From Canna indica (Eukaryota > Streptophyta > Magnoliopsida > Zingiberales > Cannaceae): a DNA stretch of 64,000 bases. The notes beneath the pieces are model-generated. The model was not told the DNA's origin. It made no database searches and worked only from the letters and a program-made list of their open reading frames with translations. Both the position numbers and the translations under genes were made by a program. Shown here piece after piece: positions 46,331 through 57,267 of this stretch. The stretch spans positions 14,336,501 through 14,400,500 of the forward strand of contig CP136891.1 of assembly GCA_034359265.1 (NCBI GenBank), written 5' to 3'. Positions within the stretch are counted from its first letter, which is position 1, and each line of letters opens with the position of its first letter.

Positions 46331-47450
46331 AAACCTCGAGAACAACCGTCCTTTTGCCAACAACAAGAGACAAATGCAACACGTACAACCCACCCTATAT
46401 GTCGACAACCCATGACAATTTGCGACATGAATTCCACAACCTGGTACTCCCCGAGAAGGTCGTGGACAACCTGGGACAACCCGCCACTAGAGTCAACAAC
46501 CCGAGACAAAAGACAAAACATCCCGCCCTAGCTAGTATCTCTTTTTGCTTGTGTTGAAGATGGCTTACCAGGAAGATGATAACCTTGAACAGTTTCAAAT
46601 GCATAATGCCCTAATGATTGAGATTGAAAAATGTTCCAAAAGTTCGATGAACATCTCAATTATGAACACAACATAAGAGAGATGAGAGTGCTTAAGAAAC
46701 TGGAGCGGCTCAAACAAGAAGTTGAACATAGTCATTGCCAAACAGGAGGAGTTAGAAGGCATGATGAGAAATAATAAGGTATAATTGTTTGACCATTTGC
46801 TAAAAGTTGGTTGTATCACATTTGCTAACACATATTGCAATGAACATAGTATAAACATTGGGGAGGAGCGAAATGATAACAATTTTGCTTAAGCTAATAA
46901 TGTGAGCAATAACGAGACTCATGATGCAACTCGCACTTGAGTTGATTCAGCTAATAATGTGAACAATTATGAGACTCCTGTTGCAACTCGCACTCGAGTT
47001 GATTCAGCTGATAATGTTGTAAATTATGAGACTAATGTGTTAGTGACGATTGAAAATATGTATGAAGATATTACTAAGAATGTTGTAAATTATGATACTA
47101 TTGTATCAGGGATAGTTGAAAATGTGCTACGTACGAGATGCTGATGAATATGTGGGTCTTCTTGAACATGCTGTTAATGAAGACGTGTCTCAACATGTGG
47201 CCCCTGCCATTGGTATGCCTAGCCGGAAATGAGGCGTAGCAAGTTTAGGAAAAGCCCCTATGTGGACATTGTTGCTGGTGGACCTAGCAGAATTGAGCGT
47301 GAAACGAGGCGTAGCAAGTTCACTATCAACAAGAAGAACAAATTCAATCACTATCATTGTTCACGGCATCGAAATTATCATCCTCGCAATCAATCTTCAT
47401 CTCATCATACCCACTATCATCACTAATAGCCAATGGGCCCAAAGGAGTTT
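46331..47450 (+). pseudogene. Decayed transposon-like open region with 57-bp repeats
   Basis: From the ATG at 46560 (MAYQEDDNLEQFQMHNALMI) a coding-like region continues with stops and frame changes to about 47330. It includes 2.5 copies of a 57-bp unit starting at 46893, 46950 and 47007 (19-residue repeat NYETPVATRTRVDSAD-like) and a basic part RRSKFRKSPYVDI. The latter resembles segments seen in Ulp1-bearing Mutator-like elements, but this is a weak inference. It is clearly not intact. Confidence 0.35.
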
Positions 47451-49253
47451 CACTTGATGGTTGGCTATAAGACAATACTTTATTTGATCTACATGTTGAT
47501 CGGAATTCTTTAATACCCAACATTTCTTTAAAAGTCTACGGTTCTTGCCATTTTATTGGGTTACAAGCAGGTTCTTTATTTGAGAAAAAAATTGTCTTTC
47601 TTGTTCCTTAGTAGTCACAAACACCCTAATATATGGTTTACAAAATTTCATAATTTTTGATAACTCACCATCATTACCGATACGTACAACCGGTATTTCT
47701 ACTTTTTTATTTTTTAGTAACCGTCTCTAGAGCTGCACTTCTTGAGTATGTGAGCTCACACCAACATCGTCTTCCATAATTTTCATCAAACCAACAAAAG
47801 TCAAATCACTTTCAACACCCCACAAGGATAGATCACCACCTTTTTAATCATCACCGATCTAATGACCTCGATATGCAAGGTAAAGTTGAACCTTCCTCAC
47901 ACTGCTAAAATCAATCAAAAAAATATTCATTAAATGACATACAAATGAGGTTTGGGTAGGGTGTTTTTCTCGTACGGAGATATTTCGAGCTATTCGGGAT
48001 GTTCCGAGATGTTCTGGGATGTTCCTCCAAGTGTGACGTGTGGGCGGGGTATTTTTATTGTTGTCGGTATGTGGCGAGTATGTTCCGGAATGTTCTCGCC
48101 CACACTTCACACCCTGGGAAGACCATTGGGCTTTTTTTTTTTTTTTTGAAATGATAGGATTGATAACCTTAAAGCAGCGGAATAGACAAATATGTATGAT
48201 TAGCTCGGCGAAAGAGCTTTTTAGTCTACTCATGATAAAATATAGCTAACACTATATATTGGGGGCCAATTTTAAAGTGATTGTCCAAAACGGATCATCT
48301 CTCGCACTTATTTGAAGGAGTTCCTTCTTAGGTAAAAGGAAGAATTTCATCTCACCAATCTATCAAAAAAATAAATACAATAAGGAAGTGACATTAGAGA
48401 ATATGAGAGATGAAATGGTAAATACAACACCAGTTTACAACAGGCATGCTTTCCCTAAAGCTCAACGTAGAATATCCTTTCAAAGTCCTTTAGTTCAAAT
48501 CAAAAATACTTTCATCTATTATCAGGTGCCATAAACTTGTTTCAATTATCATTGAATTTGTGACTGGAGTCCCTCAACCTATTAAATATTAATAAATTTA
48601 AAAGATAAAAAAGTGATGAGCTCCTTCACAAAAGCTTTATCCCAGGCCAAGGCCCAGCAGAAGCCCAGTTGGTCCTGATTTCCATAGTTTCCTATTTTTC
48701 ATGCATTTCCATGCTATCCAACTTGTGCTTCACTGTTTCTTCATCAATTACAAACGCATCACTTCACCTTTTTAAGCTATAAAAAATTCTAAATCCTCCT
48801 AATACTACCATTTAACAAAAGTGTTCATTATCACAACTAATGTCGCTCTATTACGAGTGATTAGAAAAATTATTAGGCACATTTTTTTTTAAGAATATTG
48901 GAACACTACGAAGTTATTGCTTAGATTTGTTGAAGACGTACGAATATATATACAGGATTAATTCACGTAGTCTTCATGATTTATTGGATGCTTAATTTGT
49001 TGAAGACGTAGGTGAGCAAACTAGGGAAATTGACCAAGTCAACGCATGTTAGGGATCTAAGGGAAACAAGAGATCAAGTAGATGCCGTTGGTTGCGAAGT
49101 AGGTCCACAAATCCAACTCCCCTCTCAGGTTTTGCACTACGGTTAAGAGAGTAGTTGAGAAACGGTTTAACTGCCCAATTCCTTCCTTACCTTATAATCT
49201 CTGGCCATATCTCGTACTGTACGAGACTAATTAAGGACTATACTGCCTTCAAC
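47451..49253. other. Intergenic, upstream of GPAT gene
   Basis: Repetitive short phrases TTCCGAGATGTTC / GGATGTTCC occur around 47985-48100, with a poly-T tract at 48130-48147. No gene is supported. The last few hundred bases should contain the GPAT promoter, but I see no decisive element. Confidence 0.35.
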
Positions 49254-50935
49254 ATGGGGGAGGATAGATTCTCCGGCCGCCGCTCGGTAGTGTCGGAGCT
49301 CGAGGGCGCTCTCCTCAGAGACGCCAATCCCTTCCCCTACTTCATGCTCGTCGCGTTCGAGACGTCCGGTTTGATCCGCTTCGCCGCGCTGCTGCTCCTC
49401 TGGCCTCTCCTGCGCCTGCTCGACCTGCTCGGCCTCGCGCGGGTCGCGCTCCGGCTCATGGTCTTCGCGGCGGTAGCCGGGGTCCGCGAGTCGGAGATCG
49501 AGGCGATCGCGCGGGCGGTGCTGCCCAAGTTCTACGTGGACGACGTGGACGTGGCGGCGTGGAGCGTGTTCAGCTCGTTCGAGCGGCGGGCGGTGGTGAC
49601 GCGGTGCCCGAGGGTGATGGTCGAGAGGTTCGCCAAGGATCACCTGGGCGCTGACGAGGTGGTCGGATGTGAGCTCGTGGTGAACCGGTTTGGGTACGCC
49701 ACCGGCTTCCTCAGGAAAGATGACGACAAGTCCCTGGCGGAGCAGGTGGTGGCCGTCTGTGGAGAGAAGAAGCTTGACGTTGGTTTATGCACGCCGGCAT
49801 CCGCACAAATCTTCTCGTCTTTATGCGAGGTAAGATAATTAATCATATATCAAAGATAAAATCTCTATAATTACCTTCAAATTAATACCTAATTAATTAT
49901 ACATGAGATAATTAATACAAAATGAAACGTAAATTTATGTAAATTAATTATTATAATTAAGTAGATATTTGTGTTAAATGCATTATTAGTCTTCACCATG
50001 CGCTGCAGGAACGTCACGTCACGCCTGTTTCCAATGACCCAACACTCACGGGCGCCGGCGAATTAAGCCGGCCACCTCCGGTCATCTTTCACGACGGGCG
50101 GCTCGTCCCCCGACCCACGCCATTGATGTCACTTCTCATCATTCTTTGGATACCACTCGGCATCATAATCGCCTTCGTACGCATCGCCGTAGGTCTCGTC
50201 GTCCCCATTTGGGTCATCCCCCACATGGCACGTCCATTCGGCGGCGGCCTCATCGTGCGCGGCCGTCCACCGCCGGCGGTCTCCGACTCCGCCGCGGGCG
50301 TCCTCTTCGTGTGCACCCACCGCACTCTCATGGACCCCGTCGTCCTGTCCACCGTCCTTGGCCGCCGGGTCCCGGCCGTGACCTACTCCATCTCGCGGCT
50401 GTCGGAGATCCTGTCGCCGATTCCCACCGTCCGGTTGAGCCGGGACCGGGAAGCGGACTCCGAGCGCATCCGGAGCGAGCTCGCGAAGGGCGACCTGGTG
50501 GTGTGCCCGGAGGGCACCACGTGCAGGGAACCGTTCCTGCTAAGGTTCAGCGCGCTCTTCGCCGAGCTCACGGACCGGATCGTGCCGGTGGCGATGAACT
50601 ACCGCGTGGGGTTGTTCCACGCGACGACGGCGAGGGGGTGGAAGGCGATGGATCCGATCTTCTTCTTCATGAACCCTAGGCCGATATATGAGGTGACGTT
50701 TCTGAACCAGCTGCCACCGGAGGCAACGTGCTCCGCCGGGAAGAGCCCCCACGACGTAGCCAACTACGTGCAGAGGATCCTGGCGGCGTCGCTGGGGTTC
50801 GAGTGCACCAACTTCACGAGGAAGGACAAGTACCTGATGCTCGCCGGGAACGACGGCACGGTCAACTTCAGGTTGAAGACGCCATTGATGGAGCGAGTGA
50901 AGGAGGTGTTAGGGTTTCTGCTCTGCACTCGATAA
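49254..50935 (+). CDS. sn-2 glycerol-3-phosphate acyltransferase, GPAT5/7 (suberin) type
   Basis: Land-plant sn-2 GPATs transfer acyl-CoA groups to glycerol-3-phosphate on the ER. The GPAT5/7 branch makes suberin precursors. Exons are 49254-49829 and 50009-50935 with a phase-0 GT-AG intron, giving 500 residues, the family length. The C-terminal PlsC domain has the catalytic HRTLMD (His296, Asp301) and PEGTTCREP (about 359-367), plus the family block [20 protein letters not shown] and [14 protein letters not shown]. Hydrophobic segments lie at about 45-75 and 232-265. The N-terminal HAD-like domain has ELEGALLRD where phosphatase-active GPAT4/6/8 have a DxD motif, so the phosphatase is predicted inactive, as in GPAT5. 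[20 protein letters not shown] also matches the GPAT5 branch. The gene is GC-rich, intact, and most likely functional. Confidence 0.94.
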
Positions 50936-51546
50936 CTATGCACGTGCACTAAATCATTATGTAATTAGTTAGATGCTTTGATGAACTCATAATCTCTCTC
51001 TCTATATACATGCGATTCATTTCATGCATGTAATAAAAAATTGGAATTAATATCGTGTGATTTTTCATAATAAGGTATTTTCTGATTTATTTATTTTTTC
51101 ATAAAAATGTATTGTCTCATTAATAATTTCAGATGGGCTTAATTTGTTGCAAGCAGACCAACACAAAAATTTTATTTGGGGGTAGTGAAGAAGCCCAACA
51201 ATAGTTATTGTTAATAGATTGTTGGATTTTGTTGGATGAAACTATTGAAATTAATTTGGCAAGCTTTGAGGGGGAAAAAATATGAAGAAAATTAATCAAC
51301 TCATACTATATACCACTGAGTTTTGACTTAAATTAGGCCCGAACCAAATTCAACGAGCTTGATCAAATCCAAATCGAAGTTCATTTGATCAAGTTAGAGT
51401 TGAATCAAGGGAAAATTAATGAATCTAACCTAAACTAGAGTGATTCTAACAAATCTAGCACATCTTTTAATTTATCATAATTAATTCTATCACAAATAAT
51501 AGAATTTATAATAATTATAACCCGTCGTGAGATACCAATTATATTA
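50936..51546. other. Intergenic, 3-prime flank of GPAT gene
   Basis: AT-rich; probably includes the GPAT 3-prime UTR. No other feature. Confidence 0.4.
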
Positions 51547-51897
51547 AATGCTCTTCTTGGCTACTGCGTCGACTACAACGGGCGGCGACGGAGAGCTCCT
51601 CCAGCGCAGCATTAGTGTCTCCGCTAGGCACATGCAGCTACTGCGATCGTTCGTCGTCTTCGACCGCACCGACTTTGACCGCTCCAACCTCTCTCTCTCC
51701 GACGGCAAGTGTCGTCGCGACCCCAATGAGCTGGCGCTACGCGTCGGCTGCACCGCCCGGGCACCCAATTCGCCGAGTGCGACGTCGCCGCCAACACCTT
51801 TCTATGCACATCCCAGCCGGGGCGTTCTGTGGTCAACGTCGTACAAGAGTGATGGGGTGGTCGATGGAGATGCGTACTCGTACATCCCCACCAAGTG
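51547..51897. repeat. Inverted-repeat left arm, outer part
   Basis: This GC-rich segment is the reverse complement, with mismatches, of 57723-57470 (shared phrases include AATGCTCTTCTTGGCT, GACGGGGAGCTCCTCCAGCGC-type sequence and TCGATGGAGATGCGTACTCG). It carries about 88 bp (near 51748-51835) missing from the right arm. It reads DRTDFDRSNLSLSDGKCRR in one frame, which I cannot assign to a family. The Copia element interrupts the arm at 51898; it resumes at 56456. Confidence 0.8.
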
Positions 51898-52194
51898 TGT
51901 TGAAAGTCAGATTGCAGGAAGTAATCAGCACAGGTCTTAGAGATGAAAAGAAAGAGAACAAGAATGTTTAAGGAAGAAAATGTCTTTGACTGTAATCACA
52001 AATCTTGTATCACCAAACAATACATCCAATGTATATTACAAGAACAGAGTATTTAAATGCAGGTTAGAACAGGTTGCTGCAGTTATCAGAGAACTAAAAA
52101 AAACTACTCAACGAAACTTAAAGCTATTGGAAACAACAGAAAAAAGTCAAACTAGCTTAACTAAAAGTCAAAGTAGCTTGAATTAATCTCAACA
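51898..52194 (-). repeat. Copia 3-prime LTR
   Basis: 297 bp. On the minus strand it starts TGTTGAGATTAATTC and ends GACTTTCAACA. Paired with 56163-56455. Confidence 0.95.
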
Positions 52195-52207
52195 TTCTCC
52201 CCCTTAA
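52195..52207 (-). other. Polypurine tract of Copia element
   Basis: On the minus strand TTAAGGGGGAGAA abuts the 3-prime LTR, the expected plus-strand priming site. Confidence 0.85.
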
Positions 52208-52208
52208 T

Positions 52209-53898
52209 TCAAACTGGTTTTAGACCAAGTTCACTCTGAAAATTCAGAAACTTATCTGAAGGAAGAGCTTTTGTAAAAGTATCAGCCAACTGATTAAAAC
52301 TCTCACAGAATTTGAGCTGAATCAATCCTGCTTCAACTTGATCTCGGATAAAGTGATGTCTGGTATCAATGTGACTAGACCTTGAGTGAAACACAAGATT
52401 CTTTGTCATGGAGATAGCCAACTGATTATCACTCCACAAAACAGTTGGCTGATCAATCTTTAAACCTAGTTCTTCAAGAATTCTGCGAAGCCAGATAGCT
52501 TGACAGGCAGCTGTAGTGATAGCTACATACTCAGCTTCAACTGAGGATAAAGCTGTTGAACCTTGTTTCTTAGATCCCCAGCTAAGAACAGCTGAACCAC
52601 ATTTAAAAACAAACCCTGAGGTGCTCCTTCGATCCTCAATTGACCCAGCCCAGTCAGAGTCACAGTATCCTGTCAAAACAAAATCACAATCCCTCTGATA
52701 CAGAAGACCCATATCAAGAGTTCCTTTTATATATCTCAGCACACGCTTTGCAGCTTGCAAATGATGGGTAACTAGATTTTGCATAAATCTGGACAATATA
52801 CTTACAACATACATAAGATCCAACTAGGTATTTGTTAAATACATTAAGCATCCAACTATACTCTTGTATTCCTGAGCATTTACCTTGACACCCTCCATGG
52901 TACTGCTTAATTTCATACCAACAGTCATAGGAGTTGACACGGGATTACATTCAGCCATTCCAAAACGTTGGAGTAAATCTAATGCATATTTGTGTTGGGA
53001 AACACTAATACCTGCTACTGATTGTTTGACCTCCAACCCAAGAAAATAACTTAGCTTGCCGAGATCACTCATTTCAAATTCACCAAACAATCTCAATTTA
53101 AACTTATCAATCAAACATGAGTTATTTCCCGTTAAAATCAAATCATCAACATATAAACGTGCTATCAAGCAACTCCCATCTTTATTGAACAGAGTATATA
53201 AAGTGTGCTCAAGCTTACTTCGATTCAAACCTTGTCTACAGAAATAGCTGTCGATTCTTGAGTACCATGCACGCGGGGCCTGTTTTAACCCATACAAGAC
53301 CTTCTTAAGCAAGTAAACCTTCCCTTCTTCCTGAATAAAACCTTTAGGCTGATCTACAAAAACTTCTTTAGTGAGATATATCACCATTTAGAAAGGCCGA
53401 TTTCACATCTAATTGATACACTATCCAATTTTGAAAAGCAGCAGCAGCCAGAACAGTTCGAACTGTCTCAATTCTTGCTACAGGAGCAAACATTTCAAAG
53501 TAATCGACTCCAACACTTTGCATAAAACCTTTGGCAACAAGCCTGACTTTATACCTAGAGATAGACCCATCTGGATTAAATTTGATTTTAAAAATCCATT
53601 TCAAACCTACAATAGTCTTCATAGGTGGTAAGTCCACGAGCTCCCAGGTTCCATGTCTGTTGATAGACTCAATCTCTTCATGCATAGCTTTCATCCAATT
53701 TGGATTGACTGCAGCTTGCTGATAACTCAATGGTTCATTGATCTGCAGCATTGCATACTTGAGTAGATTCATAGATGTCTTGAATACTTCTGAATTTTCT
53801 AGGAGGTGGAGATGATGTAGGTGACTCAGTTTCATCGAGTGGGTCCTGATCTTCTCCCCCATAAACAGGAACTCCTTCTTCATTACCAACTTACTCAT
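52209..53898 (-). pseudogene. Copia reverse transcriptase and RNase H (broken)
   Basis: The reverse transcriptase starts around NPNWMKAMHEEIESINRHGT and WIFKIKFNPDGSISRYKVRL, then continues after a frame change near 53368-53387 with VLYGLKQAPRAWYSRID and the catalytic YVDDLILTG (Copia form of YxDD). RNase H follows (YCDSDWAGS, GSAVLSWGSKKQ, SSVEAEYVAITTA, HIDTRHHFIRD). An in-frame stop separates the two at 52824. Frame and stop defects mean no full polyprotein can be made. Confidence 0.92.
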
Positions 53899-55200
53899 CT
53901 TCAGTTAAATGATTTATGCATTCTGATGTTTCGACTATTTTTGAGCTATTACTCCAGTTCCATAAGGCATGTTCATCTATCACAACATCTCGACTTACAA
54001 TAACTTTCATTGTAACTGGATCTACCAGTCTAAATGCTTTGGATTCTTGAGAATATCCAACGAAAACACATTCAAAACAGTTGTCATCCAGTTTCTTTCT
54101 CAGCTGATTTGGCTGATGAACATATGCGTGGCTTCCAAAAATCTTAAGATGTGACACATTAGGTTTCCTGTCATATAAAGCTTTATATGGAGTCTTGCCT
54201 TCTACAACAGCTGAATAGCACCTATTCATAATGTAGACTGCTGTTTGAGCAGCCTCAACCCACGGGAACTTAGGCATTCCTTTTTCTCTCGGCATACATT
54301 TTACCATATCAATTACACATATGTTCCTTCGCTCAGCTACACCATTTTGCTGAGGAGAGTAGGCTGCTGTCAGATGGCGTTTGATCCCATGTTCTTTAGA
54401 AAAGATATTGAAGTTGTCGAAATTGAATTCTCCTTATGCTGAGTTCTTTTCAACAAGCATCTTGTATTCTTTGAATTTGTTCAAGGCTTCACTTTTATTT
54501 TTCAGAAAGAAAATCCAAGTAAACCGAGTATGATCATCAATAAACAAGATGAAATACCTTTGTCCACTGTATGAAGCTATCTGCATTGGCCCGCAAATGT
54601 CAACATGAATAAGCTCCAAGGGTTGTTTGGCTCTGTAATTTGCTTTCTTCAGAAAGGATGCTATGTGCATCTTTCCGTAAATGCAACTATCACATGTATG
54701 AGCTAACTCACCCTTAATCTTTACAAATCCTTCTACCATGGAAGTATCTGATAGCTTCTTGAGATATTCCAAATTCAAGTGACCAAAGCGACAGTGCCAC
54801 AATCGATTGAGATCATCAACACTGGCCTTCAATGCCTGATTAACTTTCTTAGGATTAAAGGAGAACAGATTGTTCGGAGCTACAGGAACCTTGATGACTT
54901 CATTTGACTTCGAGTCATCAGAGAAGACAATACATGCATTATGCTCAAACATCAAAACATATCCTTCTCGCATCAGTTGACCGACACTTAACAAATTAGA
55001 ATCAAGCTCGGGAACAAACAATACATTTTTAATGATCTTGTCACCTTGTTCATTGATTCTGGTGTCTCCTTTTCCTTGAGCTTTCCTCAAGGTTCCATCA
55101 CCAAATCTTACATAGGCAGAGTGTGATTGATCAAGGTGTATGAAGGTGTCAATTTCAGATGTCATGTGGTTGCTGCAACCACTATCAATGAACTAATCTT
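53891..55200 (-). pseudogene. Copia protease and integrase (broken)
   Basis: The aspartic protease active site DSGCSNHM lies at about 55165-55190, directly preceded by TAG where the family has Trp. Integrase follows: the zinc-binding LWHCRFGHLN with CDSC (GAG-pre-integrase), then the catalytic core beginning HVDICGPM and FIDDHTRFTW. A TAA stop after VEKNSA (near 54434) splits the core. The rest (PWVEAAQTAVYIMNRCYSAV, KIFGSHAYVHQPNQLRKKLD) reaches 53891. Confidence 0.9.
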
Positions 55201-55244
55201 TGGTTTTGTTCAGGGTTTGGCTGGCCATCAAGGCAACCTCATCC

Positions 55245-56084
55245 TCACTGGTTTTGTTCTGCAAAGTTGGCGCCTTTTAAGTGCTTGGCTTTCCGCCTAC
55301 AAAATCTTTCAATATGTCTGAACTTCTTGCAGTAGAAACATTGAATTTTCCGACGACTAATGAGTTTGTCACCAGATTCATTAGCTGATTGAACACTCTT
55401 ATTGTCGTCAGACTGATCTTCAATTCTATCTTCCCCTTCAGATTTTGAACTTTCTGCTTCAAATTTTCTGGGTTTCCAGTACTTCTTCTCATTCTTGAGA
55501 GCAACTTTTAGGGCTTGCTCAATCGCAATTTTGAGTGCGTGCTCAGCAGCTTTCTTCTCCTCATGGCGTTTCATACGATCCATGTGAGAGATAAGAGAAC
55601 CAAGAAGTTCTTCAAACAATATCTCCTCGGTGTCATTGCCTTCTTCAATGGCGGCCACAATGTGATCATATTTTTTCGGCAGGCTTCTTAAAATTTTCTC
55701 AACAATCCTTAATTTCGAGACTTCTTCTCCATACCTCCGCATTTGATTTACCAGTTCCATGACTTGAGCATAGTAAGAATCTATGTCCTCGTCTTCTTTC
55801 ATAAAAAGACTATCAAATTTACGATGAAGAGTCTGACGTTTTACCTTCTGGACTTTTGTAGTTCCCTGATAGGCATTCTTCAGGATAGTCCGGGCGTCAT
55901 TTGAGGTCTTAGCAGAAGATATACGCTTGAAAACTCGTGAGTCAACAACCTGTTGGATGTGACTGTGAGCCTTGGCATCCTTCTTTCTTGTCTCTCTCAA
56001 AGTTTCGGCTGCCATCCCTTCTTCAGAGTATCCGACGCTCACCAGATCCCATAGTTCTTGCGAGATGAAGAAAGTTTTCATCAT
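55245..56084 (-). pseudogene. Copia gag (nucleocapsid) region
   Basis: The 279-residue frame has the UBN2/gag-polypeptide fold (LWDLVSVGYSEE, LHRKFDSLFMKEDEDIDSYY, LPKKYDHIVAAIEE), a Lys/Glu-rich stretch and a CCHC zinc knuckle CFYCKKFRHIERFC. The N-terminal lead-in upstream of 56084 is frameshifted. The knuckle supports RNA binding in the family. Confidence 0.92.
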
Positions 56085-56144
56085 GATACTCCAGTCTTCG
56101 AATTCGACACAGTGGGATTCACTTGAGCAGCTCCGACCATCCTT

Positions 56145-56162
56145 TGTCGCTCTGATACCACT
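56145..56162 (-). other. Primer-binding site of Copia element
   Basis: On the minus strand, next to the 5-prime LTR end, AGTGGTATCAGAGCGAC contains TGGTATCAGAGC, complementary to the initiator methionine tRNA. Confidence 0.9.
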
Positions 56163-56455
56163 TGTTGAAAGCCAGATTGCAGGAAGTAATCTGCACAGGT
56201 CTCATAGATGAAAAGAAAGAGAACAAGAATGTTTGAGGAAGAAAATGTCTTTGACTGTAATCACAAATCTTGTATCGCCAAACAATACATCCAATGTATA
56301 TTACAAGAACAAAGTATTTAAATGCAAGAATAGGTTGATGCAGTTATCAGGGAACTAAAAAAAACTACTCAACAAAACTTAAAGCTACCGAAAACAATAG
56401 AAAAAAGTCAAACTAGCTTAACTAAAAGTCAAAGTAGCTTGAATTAATCTCAACA
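56163..56455 (-). repeat. Copia 5-prime LTR
   Basis: 293 bp, matching 51898-52194 with about 15 differences and a 4-bp gap. Confidence 0.95.
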
Positions 56456-56655
56456 AGGTGTTCGTACCCCAGCTCGTCGGCGCCGTTGTTCAGCAGGTAC
56501 TCGTACACCAGCTGCCTTGTGACCTTTCTTCAACGTCCAGATGATCGCCCTCAAGCTCGACGCGTACATCGTGGTGCCCATGAGCGCTTGTGCAGTTAAT
56601 ATCAGTAGCAGCTCGGAGCACGCTCTGAACACCACCATGTTCTCGTTCGTCGGCA
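56456..56655 (-). pseudogene. Inverted-repeat left arm, inner part: HKT transporter fragment
   Basis: On the minus strand this reads PTNENMVVFRACSELLLILT, AQALMGTTMYAS and LRAIIWTLKK. These match a conserved cytosolic/pore segment of plant HKT sodium/potassium transporters (family form PTNENMxxFR..GLLLL..Q.L.GNT). It is only about 65 residues, frameshifted after TLKK, and has no start, pore loops or end. It is the reverse complement of the fragment at 57268-57470. Confidence 0.75.
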
Positions 56656-57204
56656 ATATAAATGGCAATGTGTGCATCGTCGGGCACTAGTTGGGTGCGG
56701 GCTTCGCTCTCCAGGTCGACAAAGCCTTGGCGAAGCAAGGCGTATTCGTCGACTGCCACTTGTTCAATCCGCCCTCTATTTCGCTCGCCATGAGCGCACG
56801 GATCGCGGGCAATAAGGCGAGTAACGTGTTGAGAAGAATGAAAGTTGTGTCCGCCGTAGACAAGGCGAAGGCATCTGAAGCTGATGTGGAGAGCGAGAGG
56901 CGCGTGACGGAGGCGAAGAGATTGGTGTCGAACTTGTACGTGAATAATAGCGACTACATTTGCTGTTACTACAGCGTTGCAGTCTCTGCTCCCGGATTGG
57001 ACACGTCGAAGGATTGCGAAGGGAACGCGGTGGCGAGGCTATTTGTGGCATCGAAGGGGCCTTGAAAGTTCTTGGAAGCTCATGGGTTGCAGCAATGGTG
57101 GTCGGATGATATGGAGCTTGATTTGGTCATCAACCGCAGCAAGCTCATGGACCGGCAGCTGAGGTCCTTGTATACTACCTCAAAGCCTTTAATGCCCCAT
57201 TAAA
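56656..57204 (+). pseudogene. Lipase-3-type alpha/beta-hydrolase (At4g10955-like) pseudogene
   Basis: This is the 3-prime exon of a plant GDSL/lipase-class-3-like alpha/beta-hydrolase. It reads NGNVCIVGH, then stop, then LGAGFALQVDKALAKQGVFV, DCHLFNPPSIS, RIAGNKASNV, SNLYVNNSDYICCYYS and, after a second stop at 57063, KFLEAHGLQQWWSDDMEL to a TAA at 57202. The family has GHSLG, where Ser is the catalytic nucleophile; here that codon is TAG (56688-56690). The N-terminal half is missing because the left inverted arm abuts it. So it cannot be active. The FNPP and HG.QQWW blocks are diagnostic of this subfamily. Confidence 0.85.
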
Positions 57205-57267
57205 TATTGGTTCTTTGTCATACATCGAATATATGTAGTAGCTGCAGCCCAACAATATCAGCGCCTG

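Larger units (their letters stand above)
51898..56455 (-). mobile_element. Ty1/Copia retrotransposon, complete but decayed
   Basis: The 4558-bp element lies in minus orientation. LTRs of 297 bp (51898-52194) and 293 bp (56163-56455) begin TGTTGAAAG and end CTCAACA on the plus strand. Target duplication is AAGTG (51893-51897) versus AGGTG (56456-56460), with one mismatch. The LTRs differ by about 15 substitutions and one 4-bp indel by eye (about 5 percent), so the insertion is not recent. The order of remnants, gag, protease, integrase, reverse transcriptase, RNase H, is that of Copia. Multiple stops and frameshifts make it non-autonomous. It inserted into the left arm of the inverted repeat. 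Confidence 0.95.

Noticed and set aside
47859..48249. Open frames around a poly-T tract
   Set aside because: Poly-Lys/poly-Phe reading of homopolymer and short TTCCGAGATGTTC repeats; no family match.
49227..50952. Minus-strand and alternate-frame open stretches over the GPAT gene
   Set aside because: They are shadows caused by high GC at third positions; no domain is recognisable.
51548..51940. 130-codon open frame running into the Copia LTR
   Set aside because: It crosses the insertion boundary at 51898, so it cannot be an original gene; the arm is treated as part of the inverted repeat.
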